DNA of 64,000 nt, from assembly GCA_900766005.1 (NCBI GenBank), contig CAAFTU010000041.1, positions 56,781 through 120,780 on the forward strand, in the 5' to 3' direction. The DNA is from an uncultured Bacteroides sp. Its GTDB lineage: Bacteria > Bacteroidota > Bacteroidia > Bacteroidales > Bacteroidaceae. This document shows, piece by piece, positions 1 through 8,623 of this stretch. A program made the translations under genes and the position numbers. Numbering within the stretch: the first letter of the stretch is position 1; each line of letters starts with the position of its first letter. Below the pieces are notes generated by a model. It saw only the letters and a program-made list of their open reading frames with translations, was not told where the DNA came from and did not search any database.

Positions 1-800
1 TGGGCAAACCGTCGTTCGTGAAGGTGATGCAGGGCATCAACCTGCTGAAAAAGCACAAGGTGGAATGGAATGCCATGGCGGTGGTGAATGATTTCAACGC
101 GGACTATCCGCTGGACTTTTACCGGTTCTTCAAGGAGATCGACTGCCACTACATTCAGTTTGCTCCGATTGTGGAACGGATTCTCAAGCATCAGGACGGA
201 CGGCATCTGGCCTCTCTGGCGGAGGAAGGGGAAGGCGAACTGGCGGACTTCTCGGTGAGCCCGGAGCAGTGGGGGAATTTCCTCTGCACGCTGTTTGACG
301 AATGGGTGAAGGAGGATGTGGGACGCTACTATATCCAGCTGTTTGACTCTACGCTGGCCAACTGGATAGGCGAACAGCCGGGGGTGTGTTCGATGGCTAA
401 AACGTGCGGACATGCCGGAGTGATGGAGTTCAACGGGGATGTGTATTCGTGCGACCACTTTGTGTTTCCGGAGTATAAGCTGGGCAATATCTACAGCCAG
501 ACGCTGGTGGAGATGATGCACAGCGAACGCCAGCATCAGTTTGGCTATAATAAATATGCTTCGCTCCCCACGCAGTGTAAGGAGTGCAAGTATCTCTTTG
601 CCTGCCACGGCGAATGTCCGAAAAACAGGTTCAGCCGCACGGCGCAGGGGGAACCGGGACTGAATTATCTCTGCAAGGGGTACTATCAGTTCTTCGATCA
701 CGTGGCTCCGTATATGGACTTCATGAAAAATGAGCTGATGAACCAGCGGCCGCCTGCCAACATCATGGAGGCGCTGAAAAACAATAACCATTCATTATAA
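1..800 (+). CDS. chuR: Anaerobic sulfatase-maturating enzyme, 3' part
   Basis: This is the C-terminal part of a radical SAM anaerobic sulfatase-maturating enzyme, a cytosolic protein that turns the active-site Cys or Ser of a sulfatase into formylglycine. The frame is open at the left edge, so the N-terminal CxxxCxxC cluster lies outside. The visible 265 or so codons include a SPASM domain. Its cysteines are in CSMAKTC, YSCDHF, CKECKYLFACHGECP and LCKGYYQ; in the family they bind two extra 4Fe-4S clusters. The C-terminus (about 35 residues after the last Cys, ending NNNHSL) is as expected. The next gene starts 24 bp later on the same strand, so co-transcription is possible. The symbol is that of the Bacteroides thetaiotaomicron homologue and is by analogy. 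Confidence 0.9.
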   Translation, partial: GKPSFVKVMQGINLLKKHKVEWNAMAVVNDFNADYPLDFYRFFKEIDCHYIQFAPIVERILKHQDGRHLASLAEEGEGELADFSVSPEQWGNFLCTLFDEWVKEDVGRYYIQLFDSTLANWIGEQPGVCSMAKTCGHAGVMEFNGDVYSCDHFVFPEYKLGNIYSQTLVEMMHSERQHQFGYNKYASLPTQCKECKYLFACHGECPKNRFSRTAQGEPGLNYLCKGYYQFFDHVAPYMDFMKNELMNQRPPANIMEALKNNNHSL

Positions 801-824
801 ACTTAATTTTTTCTTTTGAAACAA

Positions 825-2987
825 ATGAACAGACTGAAAATTTATCTCTGTGCGCTCGTAGCGCTGGCGATGACGGGGTCCGCACGGGCGGATGAGGGTA
901 TGTGGCTCTTGCAGCTGATGCAGCAGCAACATTCCATTGATATGATGAAGAAGCAGGGATTGCTTCTCGAAGCGAACGAGTTGTATAATCCCAACGGGGT
1001 TTCGCTGAAGGATGCGGTAGGTATCTTCGGCGGCGGCTGTACGGGGGAAATCATTTCTCCGGAAGGCTTGATCCTGACTAACCACCACTGCGGTTATGAT
1101 GCAATCCAGCAGCACAGTAGTGTGGAACACGATTATCTGACCGACGGGTTCTGGGCGACTTCCAAAGAGAAGGAATTGCCTACTCCGGGATTGAAGTTTA
1201 CTTTCATCGAACGGATTGTGGACATCACGGACATCGTGAACAAGAAAATTGCCGATAAGGAAGTGTCGGAAGTGGAAGCGATGGGCCGGGATTTCATGCA
1301 GAAACTGGCTGATGAACTCTACAATCAGAGTGATCTGAAGGGCAAAAAGGGCATTGTGCCGCAGGCGTTGCCGTTCTATGCCGGCAATAAGTTCTACCTG
1401 TTCTTCAAGAAAATCTATACGGACGTGCGTATGGTAGCAGCTCCTCCTTCCTCTGTGGGTAAGTTTGGCGGAGAAACGGACAACTGGATGTGGCCGCGTC
1501 ACACGGGCGACTTCTCGATGTTCCGTATCTATGCGGATGCCAACGGGGAACCGGCTGACTACAGTGCTTCCAACCAGCCGCTGAAGACGAAAAAGTTCCT
1601 GAAGATTTCAATCAAGGGACTGAAGGAGGGCGACTATGCCATGATTATGGGATTCCCGGGCAGCACAAGCCGCTATCTGACTGTGTCGGAAGTGAAGGAA
1701 CGGATGGAAGCTGAGAATGAACCGCGTATCCGTATCCGCGGTGCTCGTCAGGATGTGCTGAAGGAAGTGATGGCTGCAAGCGATAAGGTGCGTATCCAAT
1801 ATGCCAGCAAGTATGCCCGCTCCAGCAACTACTGGAAGAATTCTATCGGTATGAACAAGGCGATTATCGACAATGACGTGCTGGGCACAAAGGCGGCTCA
1901 GGAAGCGAAGTTTGCAGATTTTGCCAAGGCAAACAACAAGGCGGATTATGCAGAAGTGGTGAATCGGATTGATGGTTTGGTAGCGAAGACTTCTCCGCTG
2001 AATTATCAGTTTACTTGCCTCACTGAGGTGTTCTTCAGCGGTATCGAGTTTGGCAACGTCGTATTAAAGAGCACGCGCCAGGCACTGGAAGAGAAGAATG
2101 ACTCGCTGGTGAAAGCACAGATGAGCGAACTGACTAAGGTGTTTGAGGAAATCCACAACAAGGATTATGACCATGAGGTGGACCGCAAAGTAGCTAAGGT
2201 TCTGTTGCCGCTGTATGCTGAGATGGTGCCTGCCGAACAGCGTCCTTCTATCTATCAGTTTATCGAAGAGAAGTACAAAGGGGATTACAGCCGCTTTGTG
2301 GATGACATGTACAACAAATCGATCTTTGCCAACAAGGCCAACCTGGAAAAATTCATGAAGAAGCCTACGGTGAAGGCTATCGACAACGACTTGGCGCTGA
2401 TGTATTGCCAGTCGAAGTATGATAAACTCAACGAACTGGGCGGACAGCTGAAGAGCATGGACAACGAACTGGCCTTGCTGCACAAGACGTATATCCGCGG
2501 TTTGGGTGAAATGAAGTTGCCGGTGCCTTCGTATCCGGATGCTAACTTCACACTGCGTCTGACGTATGGTAACGTGAAGCCGTATGATCCGAAAGACGGA
2601 GTTCACTTCAACTACTATACAACGACAAAGGGTATCCTGGAAAAGGAAAATCCGAACGACCGCGAATTTGTGGTGCCTGCCAAACTGAAAGAGCTGATTG
2701 TGAAGAAGGATTACGGACGCTATGCACTGCCCAACGGGGAGATGCCGGTGTGCTTCCTTTCTACCAATGATATCACGGGCGGTAACTCGGGTAGTCCGGT
2801 TCTGAATGCACACGGTGAACTGATCGGCTGTGCTTTCGACGGCAACTGGGAATCGCTGAGCGGTGACATTAATTTCGACAATAAGTTGCAGCGTTGTATC
2901 AACCTGGATATCCGCTACGTGCTGTTTATCCTGGAGAAATTGGGCAACTGCGGCCACTTGATCAATGAAATGACGATTGTAGAATAA
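825..2987 (+). CDS. dpp7: S46 dipeptidyl-peptidase, DPP7 type
   Basis: Periplasmic serine dipeptidyl-peptidase of family S46, which removes dipeptides from the N-terminus of oligopeptides during amino-acid feeding. The ATG at 825 gives a signal peptide (MNRLKIYLCALVALAMTGSA, cleavage near RA|DEGMW) and 720 residues, the usual size; a TTG at 816 is less likely. The His motif TNHHCGY is at about 86, the Asp lies in GETDNWMWPRHTGDF, and the Ser is in GGNSGSP (Ser655). Residue 673 is Gly (FDGNWE). In this family Gly here marks DPP7-like enzymes that prefer hydrophobic P1 residues, while Arg marks the acidic-specific DPP11. The neighbouring gene is a diverged copy with Arg. Specificity is inferred from this one position. 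Confidence 0.9.
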   Translation: MNRLKIYLCALVALAMTGSARADEGMWLLQLMQQQHSIDMMKKQGLLLEANELYNPNGVSLKDAVGIFGGGCTGEIISPEGLILTNHHCGYDAIQQHSSVEHDYLTDGFWATSKEKELPTPGLKFTFIERIVDITDIVNKKIADKEVSEVEAMGRDFMQKLADELYNQSDLKGKKGIVPQALPFYAGNKFYLFFKKIYTDVRMVAAPPSSVGKFGGETDNWMWPRHTGDFSMFRIYADANGEPADYSASNQPLKTKKFLKISIKGLKEGDYAMIMGFPGSTSRYLTVSEVKERMEAENEPRIRIRGARQDVLKEVMAASDKVRIQYASKYARSSNYWKNSIGMNKAIIDNDVLGTKAAQEAKFADFAKANNKADYAEVVNRIDGLVAKTSPLNYQFTCLTEVFFSGIEFGNVVLKSTRQALEEKNDSLVKAQMSELTKVFEEIHNKDYDHEVDRKVAKVLLPLYAEMVPAEQRPSIYQFIEEKYKGDYSRFVDDMYNKSIFANKANLEKFMKKPTVKAIDNDLALMYCQSKYDKLNELGGQLKSMDNELALLHKTYIRGLGEMKLPVPSYPDANFTLRLTYGNVKPYDPKDGVHFNYYTTTKGILEKENPNDREFVVPAKLKELIVKKDYGRYALPNGEMPVCFLSTNDITGGNSGSPVLNAHGELIGCAFDGNWESLSGDINFDNKLQRCINLDIRYVLFILEKLGNCGHLINEMTIVE

Positions 2988-3035
2988 TAAGTCTGTCTTT
3001 CGTATAAGAAAAAGAAGGATCCCCAGGGATCTTGG

Positions 3036-3075
3036 AAAAAGAAGGATCCTTTTCTGTTAGAGGGTCCTCCTTTTT
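3036..3075 (+). terminator. Intrinsic terminator after dpp7
   Basis: A 14-bp near-perfect stem pairs aaaaagaaggatcc (3036-3049) with gggtcctccttttt (3062-3075), with one mismatch and one G-U, and the right arm ends in a T-run. The left arm is repeated exactly at 3009-3022, so two left arms compete for one right arm. It separates the two S46 genes, and the second gene may have its own promoter. Confidence 0.6.
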
Positions 3076-3117
3076 CGTTTTATAGGGAAGGTATGTGATA
3101 CTAAAACTAAAAATGTG

Positions 3118-5292
3118 ATGGGTATGATTAGAAAAAGAAGAGTACTGGCAGTGGGCTGTATGCTAGCGGCTCTCGTAGCGCAGGCTGATGAAGGGATGTG
3201 GATGCTCACGGACCTGAAGGAACAGAATGCAGCTGCCATGCGCGAACTGGGACTGGAGATTCCGGTGGAGGAAGTGTATAACGCCAGTGGGCTTTCGCTG
3301 AAGGATGCGGTGGTGCACTTCGGTCGGGGATGTACGGGGGAAGTAATTTCTTCCGAAGGATTGGTGCTGACGAATCATCACTGTGGCTATGGGGCTATCC
3401 AGCAGCACAGTAATGTGGAGCATGATTATCTGACCGACGGGTTCTGGGCGATGAACCGGGAGGCGGAGCTGCCTACTCCGGGACTGACGGTGACGTTTAT
3501 CGACCGGATTCTGGATGTTACGGAATATGTAAATGAACAGCTGAAGAAGGATCCGGATCCGAACGGGGTGAATTATCTCTCGCCTTCGTACTTAGCTAAG
3601 GTGGCTAACCTATTTGCCCAGGCGGAAAACATCACGGTGACGCCGGCTACGAAATTGGAGCTGAAGGCGTTCTACGGTGGCAACAAGTATTATCTGTTTG
3701 TCAAGACGGTGTACAGTGACATCCGCATGGTGGGGGCTCCCCCCTCTTCTATCGGTAAGTTTGGTGCCGACACGGACAACTGGATGTGGCCTCGCCACAC
3801 AGGGGACTTCTCACTGTTCCGCATTTATGCCGACAAGAACGGGCAGCCGGCTCCGTATTCGGAGGAGAATGTGCCGCTGAAGGTGAAGAAGCATTTGACT
3901 ATCAGCCTGGCGGGAGTGCAGGAAGGCGACTTTACTTTCGTGATGGGATTCCCCGGACGCAACTGGCGCTACATGATTTCGGATGAGGTGAAGGAGCGGA
4001 TGGAGACGACGAATTTCATGCGTCATCATGTGCGGGAAGCGCGGCAACGGGTGCTGATGGAGGAGATGTTGAAGGATCCTGCCGTACGCATTCACTATGC
4101 AAGCAAGTATGCACAGTCGGCCAACTACTGGAAGAATGCCATCGGCATGAACGAGGGACTGGTGCGTCTGAAGGTTCTGGAAACGAAAGAGGCTCAGCAG
4201 GAGGAACTGCTGGCACGGGGACGGGCCAAAGGAGATGATTCTTACCAGAAGGCGTTTGATGAGATCCGCTCTATCGTGGCCCATCGCCGGGATGCCATGT
4301 ATCATCAGCAGGCCATCAACGAGGCGCTGGTAACGGCACTCGACTTTATGCGGATTCCGTCGACTACGGCACTGGTTGCTGCACTGAAAGCGAAGGATAA
4401 AGAAAAGACGGCTGCGGCTGCAGAGGCTTTACAGAAAGAGGCGGAACAGTATTTTGCTTCGGTGCCGTTCCCTGAAGTGGAAAAACGGGTGGCGAAGGAG
4501 ATGCTGAAGACGTATGCCAGCTATATTCCGCAGGAACAGCGCATCAATATGTTCCAGATCATTGATACGCGCTTCAAAGGAAATGTGGATGCGTTTGTGG
4601 AGGCTTGTTTTGAGCACTCGATCTTTGGCAACCGCACCAATTTTGCCAAGTTTATCAAAAAGCCGAGCCTGTATAAAATTGGACACGACTGGATGATTCT
4701 GTTTAAGTATTCCATTACGGATGGTATTTTGAAGACGGCCATTGCCATGAAGGAGGCCAACGAGAATTATAATGCTGCCCATAAGGTGTGGGTGAAAGGC
4801 ATGATGGACCTGCGCAAGGAAAAGGGACTGGCCATTTATCCGGATGCCAACAGCACGCTGCGACTGACATACGGTAAGGTGCGGTCGTATGAACCGGCAG
4901 ACGGCGTGGTGTATGATGCGCATACTACCCTGACGGGGGTCATGGAAAAGGAAGACCCGGACAATTGGGAATTCGTGGTGCCGAAACGACTGAAGGAACT
5001 GTACCGGACCAAAGATTACGGCCGCTACGGAGTGAACGGTGAAATGCCTGTCTGCTTTATTGTGGATACGGACAACACTGGCGGCAACTCGGGCAGCCCG
5101 GTGTTCAACTCCAAAGGACAGTTGGTGGGTACCGGATTCGACCGCAACTATGAGGGACTGACAGGAGATATCGCCTTTCGCCCGTCATCGCAACGCGCTG
5201 CGTGCGTGGATATCCGCTACACCCTGTTTATCATTGACAAGTTTGCCGGTGCATCTCACCTCATCGAAGAACTGACAATTGCAGAGGAATAA
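3118..5292 (+). CDS. dpp11: S46 dipeptidyl-peptidase, DPP11 type
   Basis: Second S46 dipeptidyl-peptidase, 724 residues from ATG 3118 (an ATG at 3124 is equally plausible; GTG 3115 is not favoured). The signal peptide ends near LAALVAQA|DEGMW. The triad motifs are TNHHCGYGAIQQHS, GADTDNWMWPRHTGDF and GGNSGSPVFN. Eighteen residues after the catalytic Ser is Arg in GFDRNYEG, the position that gives DPP11 its preference for Asp or Glu at P1; the tandem partner upstream has Gly there. The two proteins are close paralogues, clearly a tandem duplication followed by a change of specificity. A strong bidirectional terminator follows 15 bp after the stop. The specificity statement rests on family knowledge. 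Confidence 0.9.
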   Translation: MGMIRKRRVLAVGCMLAALVAQADEGMWMLTDLKEQNAAAMRELGLEIPVEEVYNASGLSLKDAVVHFGRGCTGEVISSEGLVLTNHHCGYGAIQQHSNVEHDYLTDGFWAMNREAELPTPGLTVTFIDRILDVTEYVNEQLKKDPDPNGVNYLSPSYLAKVANLFAQAENITVTPATKLELKAFYGGNKYYLFVKTVYSDIRMVGAPPSSIGKFGADTDNWMWPRHTGDFSLFRIYADKNGQPAPYSEENVPLKVKKHLTISLAGVQEGDFTFVMGFPGRNWRYMISDEVKERMETTNFMRHHVREARQRVLMEEMLKDPAVRIHYASKYAQSANYWKNAIGMNEGLVRLKVLETKEAQQEELLARGRAKGDDSYQKAFDEIRSIVAHRRDAMYHQQAINEALVTALDFMRIPSTTALVAALKAKDKEKTAAAAEALQKEAEQYFASVPFPEVEKRVAKEMLKTYASYIPQEQRINMFQIIDTRFKGNVDAFVEACFEHSIFGNRTNFAKFIKKPSLYKIGHDWMILFKYSITDGILKTAIAMKEANENYNAAHKVWVKGMMDLRKEKGLAIYPDANSTLRLTYGKVRSYEPADGVVYDAHTTLTGVMEKEDPDNWEFVVPKRLKELYRTKDYGRYGVNGEMPVCFIVDTDNTGGNSGSPVFNSKGQLVGTGFDRNYEGLTGDIAFRPSSQRAACVDIRYTLFIIDKFAGASHLIEELTIAEE

Positions 5293-5307
5293 CCGGAGGG
5301 GGAAAAC

Positions 5308-5342
5308 AAAAAAAGAGGATGCAGCTGCATCCTCTTTTTTTT
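5308..5342. terminator. Bidirectional terminator, dpp11/rbr
   Basis: A perfect palindrome, gaggatgcagctgcatcctc (5315-5334), is flanked by an A-run on the left and a T-run on the right. It works in both directions for the convergent dpp11 (+) and rubrerythrin (-) genes. Confidence 0.85.
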
Positions 5343-5366
5343 CCTTGATCCGTATGGAATCAATTC

Positions 5367-5924
5367 TTATTTGTCACCGAAATAGCGGTTGTACAACCCT
5401 TCGAAACCTTTACCGTGACGAGCTTCGTCCTTACACATTTCGTGTACTGTATCGTGGATAGCATCCAGGTTCAAAGCCTTTGCACGAGTAGCAATGCGCT
5501 TCTTGTCTTCGCAAGCACCTTGTTCAGCGTCTTTACGTTTCTGCAAGTTAGTTTTTGTATCCCATACGCAGTCGCCCAACAGTTCAGCGAACTTAGCAGC
5601 ATGTTCTGCTTCTTCCCAAGCGTAACGCTTGAAAGCTTCAGCTACTTCAGGATAGCCTTCGCGATCAGCCTGACGGCTCATAGCCAAGTACATACCAACT
5701 TCTGTACATTCACCCATGAAGTGAGCGTTGAGGTCTTTGATCATTTCTTCGTCGCAACCTTTTGCTACACCGATCACGTGTTCGTCAGCAAAAGTCATCG
5801 GACCGTTAGCTGTTTCAACTACTTCAACAAACTTGCTAGCTGGAGCTTTACACAACGGGCATTTTTCAGGAGCTGCGTCACCTTCATGAACGTAACCGCA
5901 AACTGTACATCTAAACTTCTTCAT
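5367..5924 (-). CDS. rbr: Rubrerythrin, N-terminal rubredoxin type
   Basis: Non-haem diiron peroxidase that reduces hydrogen peroxide in the cytosol of anaerobes. The 185 residues begin with a rubredoxin-like domain (CTVC at 6-9, CPLC at 22-25), followed by a ferritin-like four-helix domain with diiron ligands in GECTE, EEAEH and DEARH. This order (rubredoxin first) is the reverse of classical rubrerythrin. It lies 38 bp downstream of the PerR-like gene on the same strand, so the two are probably one peroxide-response operon. Start ATG 5924 is the only good start. Confidence 0.93.
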   Translation of the reverse strand: MKKFRCTVCGYVHEGDAAPEKCPLCKAPASKFVEVVETANGPMTFADEHVIGVAKGCDEEMIKDLNAHFMGECTEVGMYLAMSRQADREGYPEVAEAFKRYAWEEAEHAAKFAELLGDCVWDTKTNLQKRKDAEQGACEDKKRIATRAKALNLDAIHDTVHEMCKDEARHGKGFEGLYNRYFGDK

Positions 5925-5962
5925 TTTACTTCTGTTTTAATTAATTAGTCAATACGTTATAT

Positions 5963-6376
5963 TTATTTTTTCTCACTCAAACAATTTCTACAGATGCCTT
6001 TGAAGTAATAGTGGGCTTCCGATATCTGGTGTCCGTCTACTTCACTGTGGTCAGCCTGCTTCATTTCTTCCGAACAGGTCATATCATAAATGCGACCGCA
6101 GTTCTTGCAGAGAAAATGAGAATGTACGGCAGTATCTGCATCGAAATTCGTATTTTTCTCATCAATCGTCAGCATCTGTATGGCTCCTTGCTCTGAAAAC
6201 AACTTCAACGTGTTGTAAACGGTCGTTTTCGACAGCGTTGGCATCGACGGAGACAAGGCCGAGTAAATATCATCAGCCGAAGGATGTACGGCATGCTCCA
6301 TCAGATATTGCATAATGGCTATGCGCTGCATCGAGGGCTTTATGTTATGGTCCAATAATTTTTCGTAAGGTTCCAT
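5963..6376 (-). CDS. perR: Fur-family peroxide regulator (PerR-like)
   Basis: Fur-superfamily metal-dependent repressor, 137 residues. A winged-helix DNA-binding half (NIKPSMQRIAIMQYLMEH ... LSKTTVYNTLKLF) is followed by a metal-sensing half with HSHFLCKNCG and a C-terminal CRNC, the pairs that bind structural zinc. The placement directly upstream of rubrerythrin, and an AT-rich 7-1-7 palindrome in its own leader, argue for PerR rather than Fur or Zur. The gene is divergent from nadE with 179 bp between. Transcription probably starts near 6423. Calling it PerR is inference from context and operator; the fold assignment is secure. Confidence 0.88.
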   Translation of the reverse strand: MEPYEKLLDHNIKPSMQRIAIMQYLMEHAVHPSADDIYSALSPSMPTLSKTTVYNTLKLFSEQGAIQMLTIDEKNTNFDADTAVHSHFLCKNCGRIYDMTCSEEMKQADHSEVDGHQISEAHYYFKGICRNCLSEKK

Positions 6377-6400
6377 TCTCTTTATCTCCTTTTTACAAAG

Positions 6401-6415
6401 TTGTATTCATTACAA
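6401..6415 (-). promoter_or_regulatory. Candidate PerR operator
   Basis: TTGTATTCATTACAA is a 7-1-7 inverted repeat that matches the Bacillus PerR box (TTATAATnATTATAA) at 11 of 14 defined positions. It lies between the predicted transcription start of perR (about 6423) and its ATG (6376), where a bound repressor would block transcription. This points to autoregulation of perR-rbr. Confidence 0.55.
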
Positions 6416-6429
6416 TTCTAAATCCAATG

Positions 6430-6461
6430 CAAAGATAGAAGAGTAAAATGAATTATCCAAA
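6430..6461 (-). promoter_or_regulatory. Promoter of perR-rbr
   Basis: On the minus strand a TTTG (6461-6458) and a TATCTTTG (6437-6430) are separated by 20 bp. This is a full match to the Bacteroidetes primary sigma-factor consensus TTTG-N19/20-TAnnTTTG. Confidence 0.7.
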
Positions 6462-6511
6462 TATTTTCGCGATTTTTTTGAAAGATTTCTATAGCGATTC
6501 ATAAATACATG

Positions 6512-6519
6512 TATCTTTG
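6512..6519 (+). promoter_or_regulatory. -7 box of the nadE promoter
   Basis: TATCTTTG matches TAnnTTTG and lies 36 bp before the nadE ATG. I see no good TTTG at the -33 position, so only the -7 half is supported. Confidence 0.5.
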
Positions 6520-6555
6520 TCTTTCAGTAACTCAATTTAATAAAGGTTTCATAAG

Positions 6556-8481
6556 ATGAACTACGGATTCGTGAAAGTAGCAGCAGCGGTGCCCCGCGTT
6601 AAGGTGGCCGACTGCAAATTCAATGTAGAGAGAATAGAGAGTATGATTGCCGTGGCCGAAGGAAAAGGGGTTCAAATCATTATTTTCCCGGAACTGAGCA
6701 TCACCGGCTACACATGCGGCGATTTGTTCAGCCAGCAGTTTCTACTGGAGGAAGCGGAAATGGGTCTGGTACAGATCTTGAACAATACACGGCAGCTGGA
6801 TATCATTTCCATTGTCGGTATGCCGGTTGTGGCCAATTCTACACTGATCAACAGTGCGGTGGTGATTCAAAAGGGCAAGATTCTGGGCATTGCAGCCAAA
6901 ACATACTTACCTAATTATAAGGAGTTCGCTGAAAAACGCTGGTTTACGTCGGCACTCGACCTCACGGCCGGCACGGTGCGCCTCTGCGGACAGACGGTGC
7001 CTATCGGAGCCAACCTGCTGTTTGAAACATCGGATACGACATTCGGTATCGAGATTTGCGAAGATCTCTGGGCTACCATTCCTCCCAGTTCGCAACTGGC
7101 ACTGAGGGGAGCGGAAATCCTGTTCAACATGTCGGCCGACAATGAAGGCATGGGCAAGCATCACTATCTCTGCTCATTGGCACAGCAGCAGTCGGCCAGA
7201 TGCATCGCCGGCTATGTGTTTGCTTCCAGCGGTTTCGGTGAATCGACCACCGACGTGGTGTTGGCTGGCAACGGCATGATTTATGAAAGCGGACAGCTGC
7301 TGGCACGCAGCGAGCGGTTCAGTCTGGAGGAACAACTCATCATCAGTGAAATTGATGTGGAACGAATCAGAGCCGAACGACGGGTCAATACCACATTTGC
7401 TGCCAACCAGGCAAACCTTGGCGAGTACCATACAACAACGGTTGGCACGGAGTTCGTCAACAGCAAGGAGCTGGTGCTGACCCGCAGCATCGACCCGCAT
7501 CCGTTTATTCCGCAAGGAGCTTGCCGCAACGAATGGTGTGAGGAAGCCTATGCCATTCAGGTGGCAGGTCTGGCACAACGCCTGGCTCACACAGGATGCA
7601 AGAGTGCGGTGGTCGGTATTTCCGGAGGACTGGATTCTACGCTGGCACTGCTGGTATGTGTGAAGACGTTCGACAAGCTGGACTTGCCTCGCAAAGGGAT
7701 TACCGGGGTGACGATGCCGGGATTCGGCACAACGGACCGTACCTATAATAATGCACTGACACTGATGAAGGCGCTGGGCATCACCATCCGCGAAATCAGC
7801 ATCAAAGAAGCATGTATCCAGCATTTCAAAGATATCAACCATCCGCTGGAACTGCACGACGTGACTTACGAAAACTCGCAGGCACGCGAACGTACGCAGT
7901 TGCTGATGGACATTGCCAACCAGACCGGCGGTATGGTAATCGGCACGGGTGACTTGTCGGAACTGGCGCTGGGATGGGCCACATACAACGGCGACCACAT
8001 GTCGATGTATGGTGTGAATGCCAGCATTCCCAAAACGCTGGTGCAGGACCTGGTGAGATGGGTGGCCGAAAACGATATGGATGAGGAATCGAAACGGACG
8101 CTGCTGGATATCGTGGATACGCCCATCAGCCCGGAACTGATTCCGGCAGATGAAAACGGAAACATCCAGCAGAAAACGGAAAATTTGGTGGGACCGTATG
8201 AACTGCATGATTTCTTCCTGTATCATTTCTTACATTCGGGCTTCCGGCCTTCGAAGATTTTCTACCTGGCCACCCTTGCCTTCAAGGACGTGTACAGCGA
8301 GGAGACCATCAAAAAATGGCTGTCTACCTTCTTCCGCCGGTTCTTTAACCAGCAGTTCAAGCGCTCGTGCCTGCCGGACGGACCGAAGGTCAGCGTGATT
8401 TCTCTGAGTCCGCGGGGCGACTGGAAAATGCCGAGCGATGCCTGTGCTACCCTTTGGCTCAAGGAAATTGAGAATTTATAA
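6556..8481 (+). CDS. nadE: Glutamine-dependent NAD+ synthetase
   Basis: Last step of NAD synthesis: amidates deamido-NAD with ATP, taking ammonia from glutamine. The 641 residues comprise an N-terminal nitrilase-type glutaminase domain, with the triad Glu46 (FPELSITGYT), Lys115 (AKTYLPNY) and Cys168 (EICEDLW), and a C-terminal NAD synthetase domain with the pyrophosphate-binding loop SGGLDST at 356-362. Length and order match the long glutamine-dependent form. It is monocistronic: divergent from perR, with its own promoter box and a strong terminator downstream. Confidence 0.97.
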   Translation: MNYGFVKVAAAVPRVKVADCKFNVERIESMIAVAEGKGVQIIIFPELSITGYTCGDLFSQQFLLEEAEMGLVQILNNTRQLDIISIVGMPVVANSTLINSAVVIQKGKILGIAAKTYLPNYKEFAEKRWFTSALDLTAGTVRLCGQTVPIGANLLFETSDTTFGIEICEDLWATIPPSSQLALRGAEILFNMSADNEGMGKHHYLCSLAQQQSARCIAGYVFASSGFGESTTDVVLAGNGMIYESGQLLARSERFSLEEQLIISEIDVERIRAERRVNTTFAANQANLGEYHTTTVGTEFVNSKELVLTRSIDPHPFIPQGACRNEWCEEAYAIQVAGLAQRLAHTGCKSAVVGISGGLDSTLALLVCVKTFDKLDLPRKGITGVTMPGFGTTDRTYNNALTLMKALGITIREISIKEACIQHFKDINHPLELHDVTYENSQARERTQLLMDIANQTGGMVIGTGDLSELALGWATYNGDHMSMYGVNASIPKTLVQDLVRWVAENDMDEESKRTLLDIVDTPISPELIPADENGNIQQKTENLVGPYELHDFFLYHFLHSGFRPSKIFYLATLAFKDVYSEETIKKWLSTFFRRFFNQQFKRSCLPDGPKVSVISLSPRGDWKMPSDACATLWLKEIENL

Positions 8482-8524
8482 CCGGAAGCGGCCGTTGGCC
8501 GAAAGATTCAAAGACTATTAATCA

Positions 8525-8604
8525 CCCCCTTCCGCAAAGAAGTAGATCCCGAGGGTCTGAATAACTCTGGAGAATGCTTCACTGCGGAAGGGGGATTCTT
8601 TTTA
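8525..8604 (+). terminator. Long-loop terminator of nadE
   Basis: A perfect 12-bp stem (cccccttccgca 8525-8536, tgcggaaggggg 8583-8594) is followed by attcttttta. The 46-nt loop is unusually long and can hold a second small hairpin (agatccc-gagggtct). No T-run on the other strand, so it acts for nadE. Confidence 0.75.
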
Positions 8605-8623
8605 TAGCCAGCTCTTCCTTATT

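Noticed and set aside
7174..8226. Long minus-strand open frame opposite nadE
   Set aside because: It is a shadow of the nadE codons, without family motifs; same for long frames opposite hisB (8657-9508), dpp7 (2064-2957) and lysA (57658-58602).
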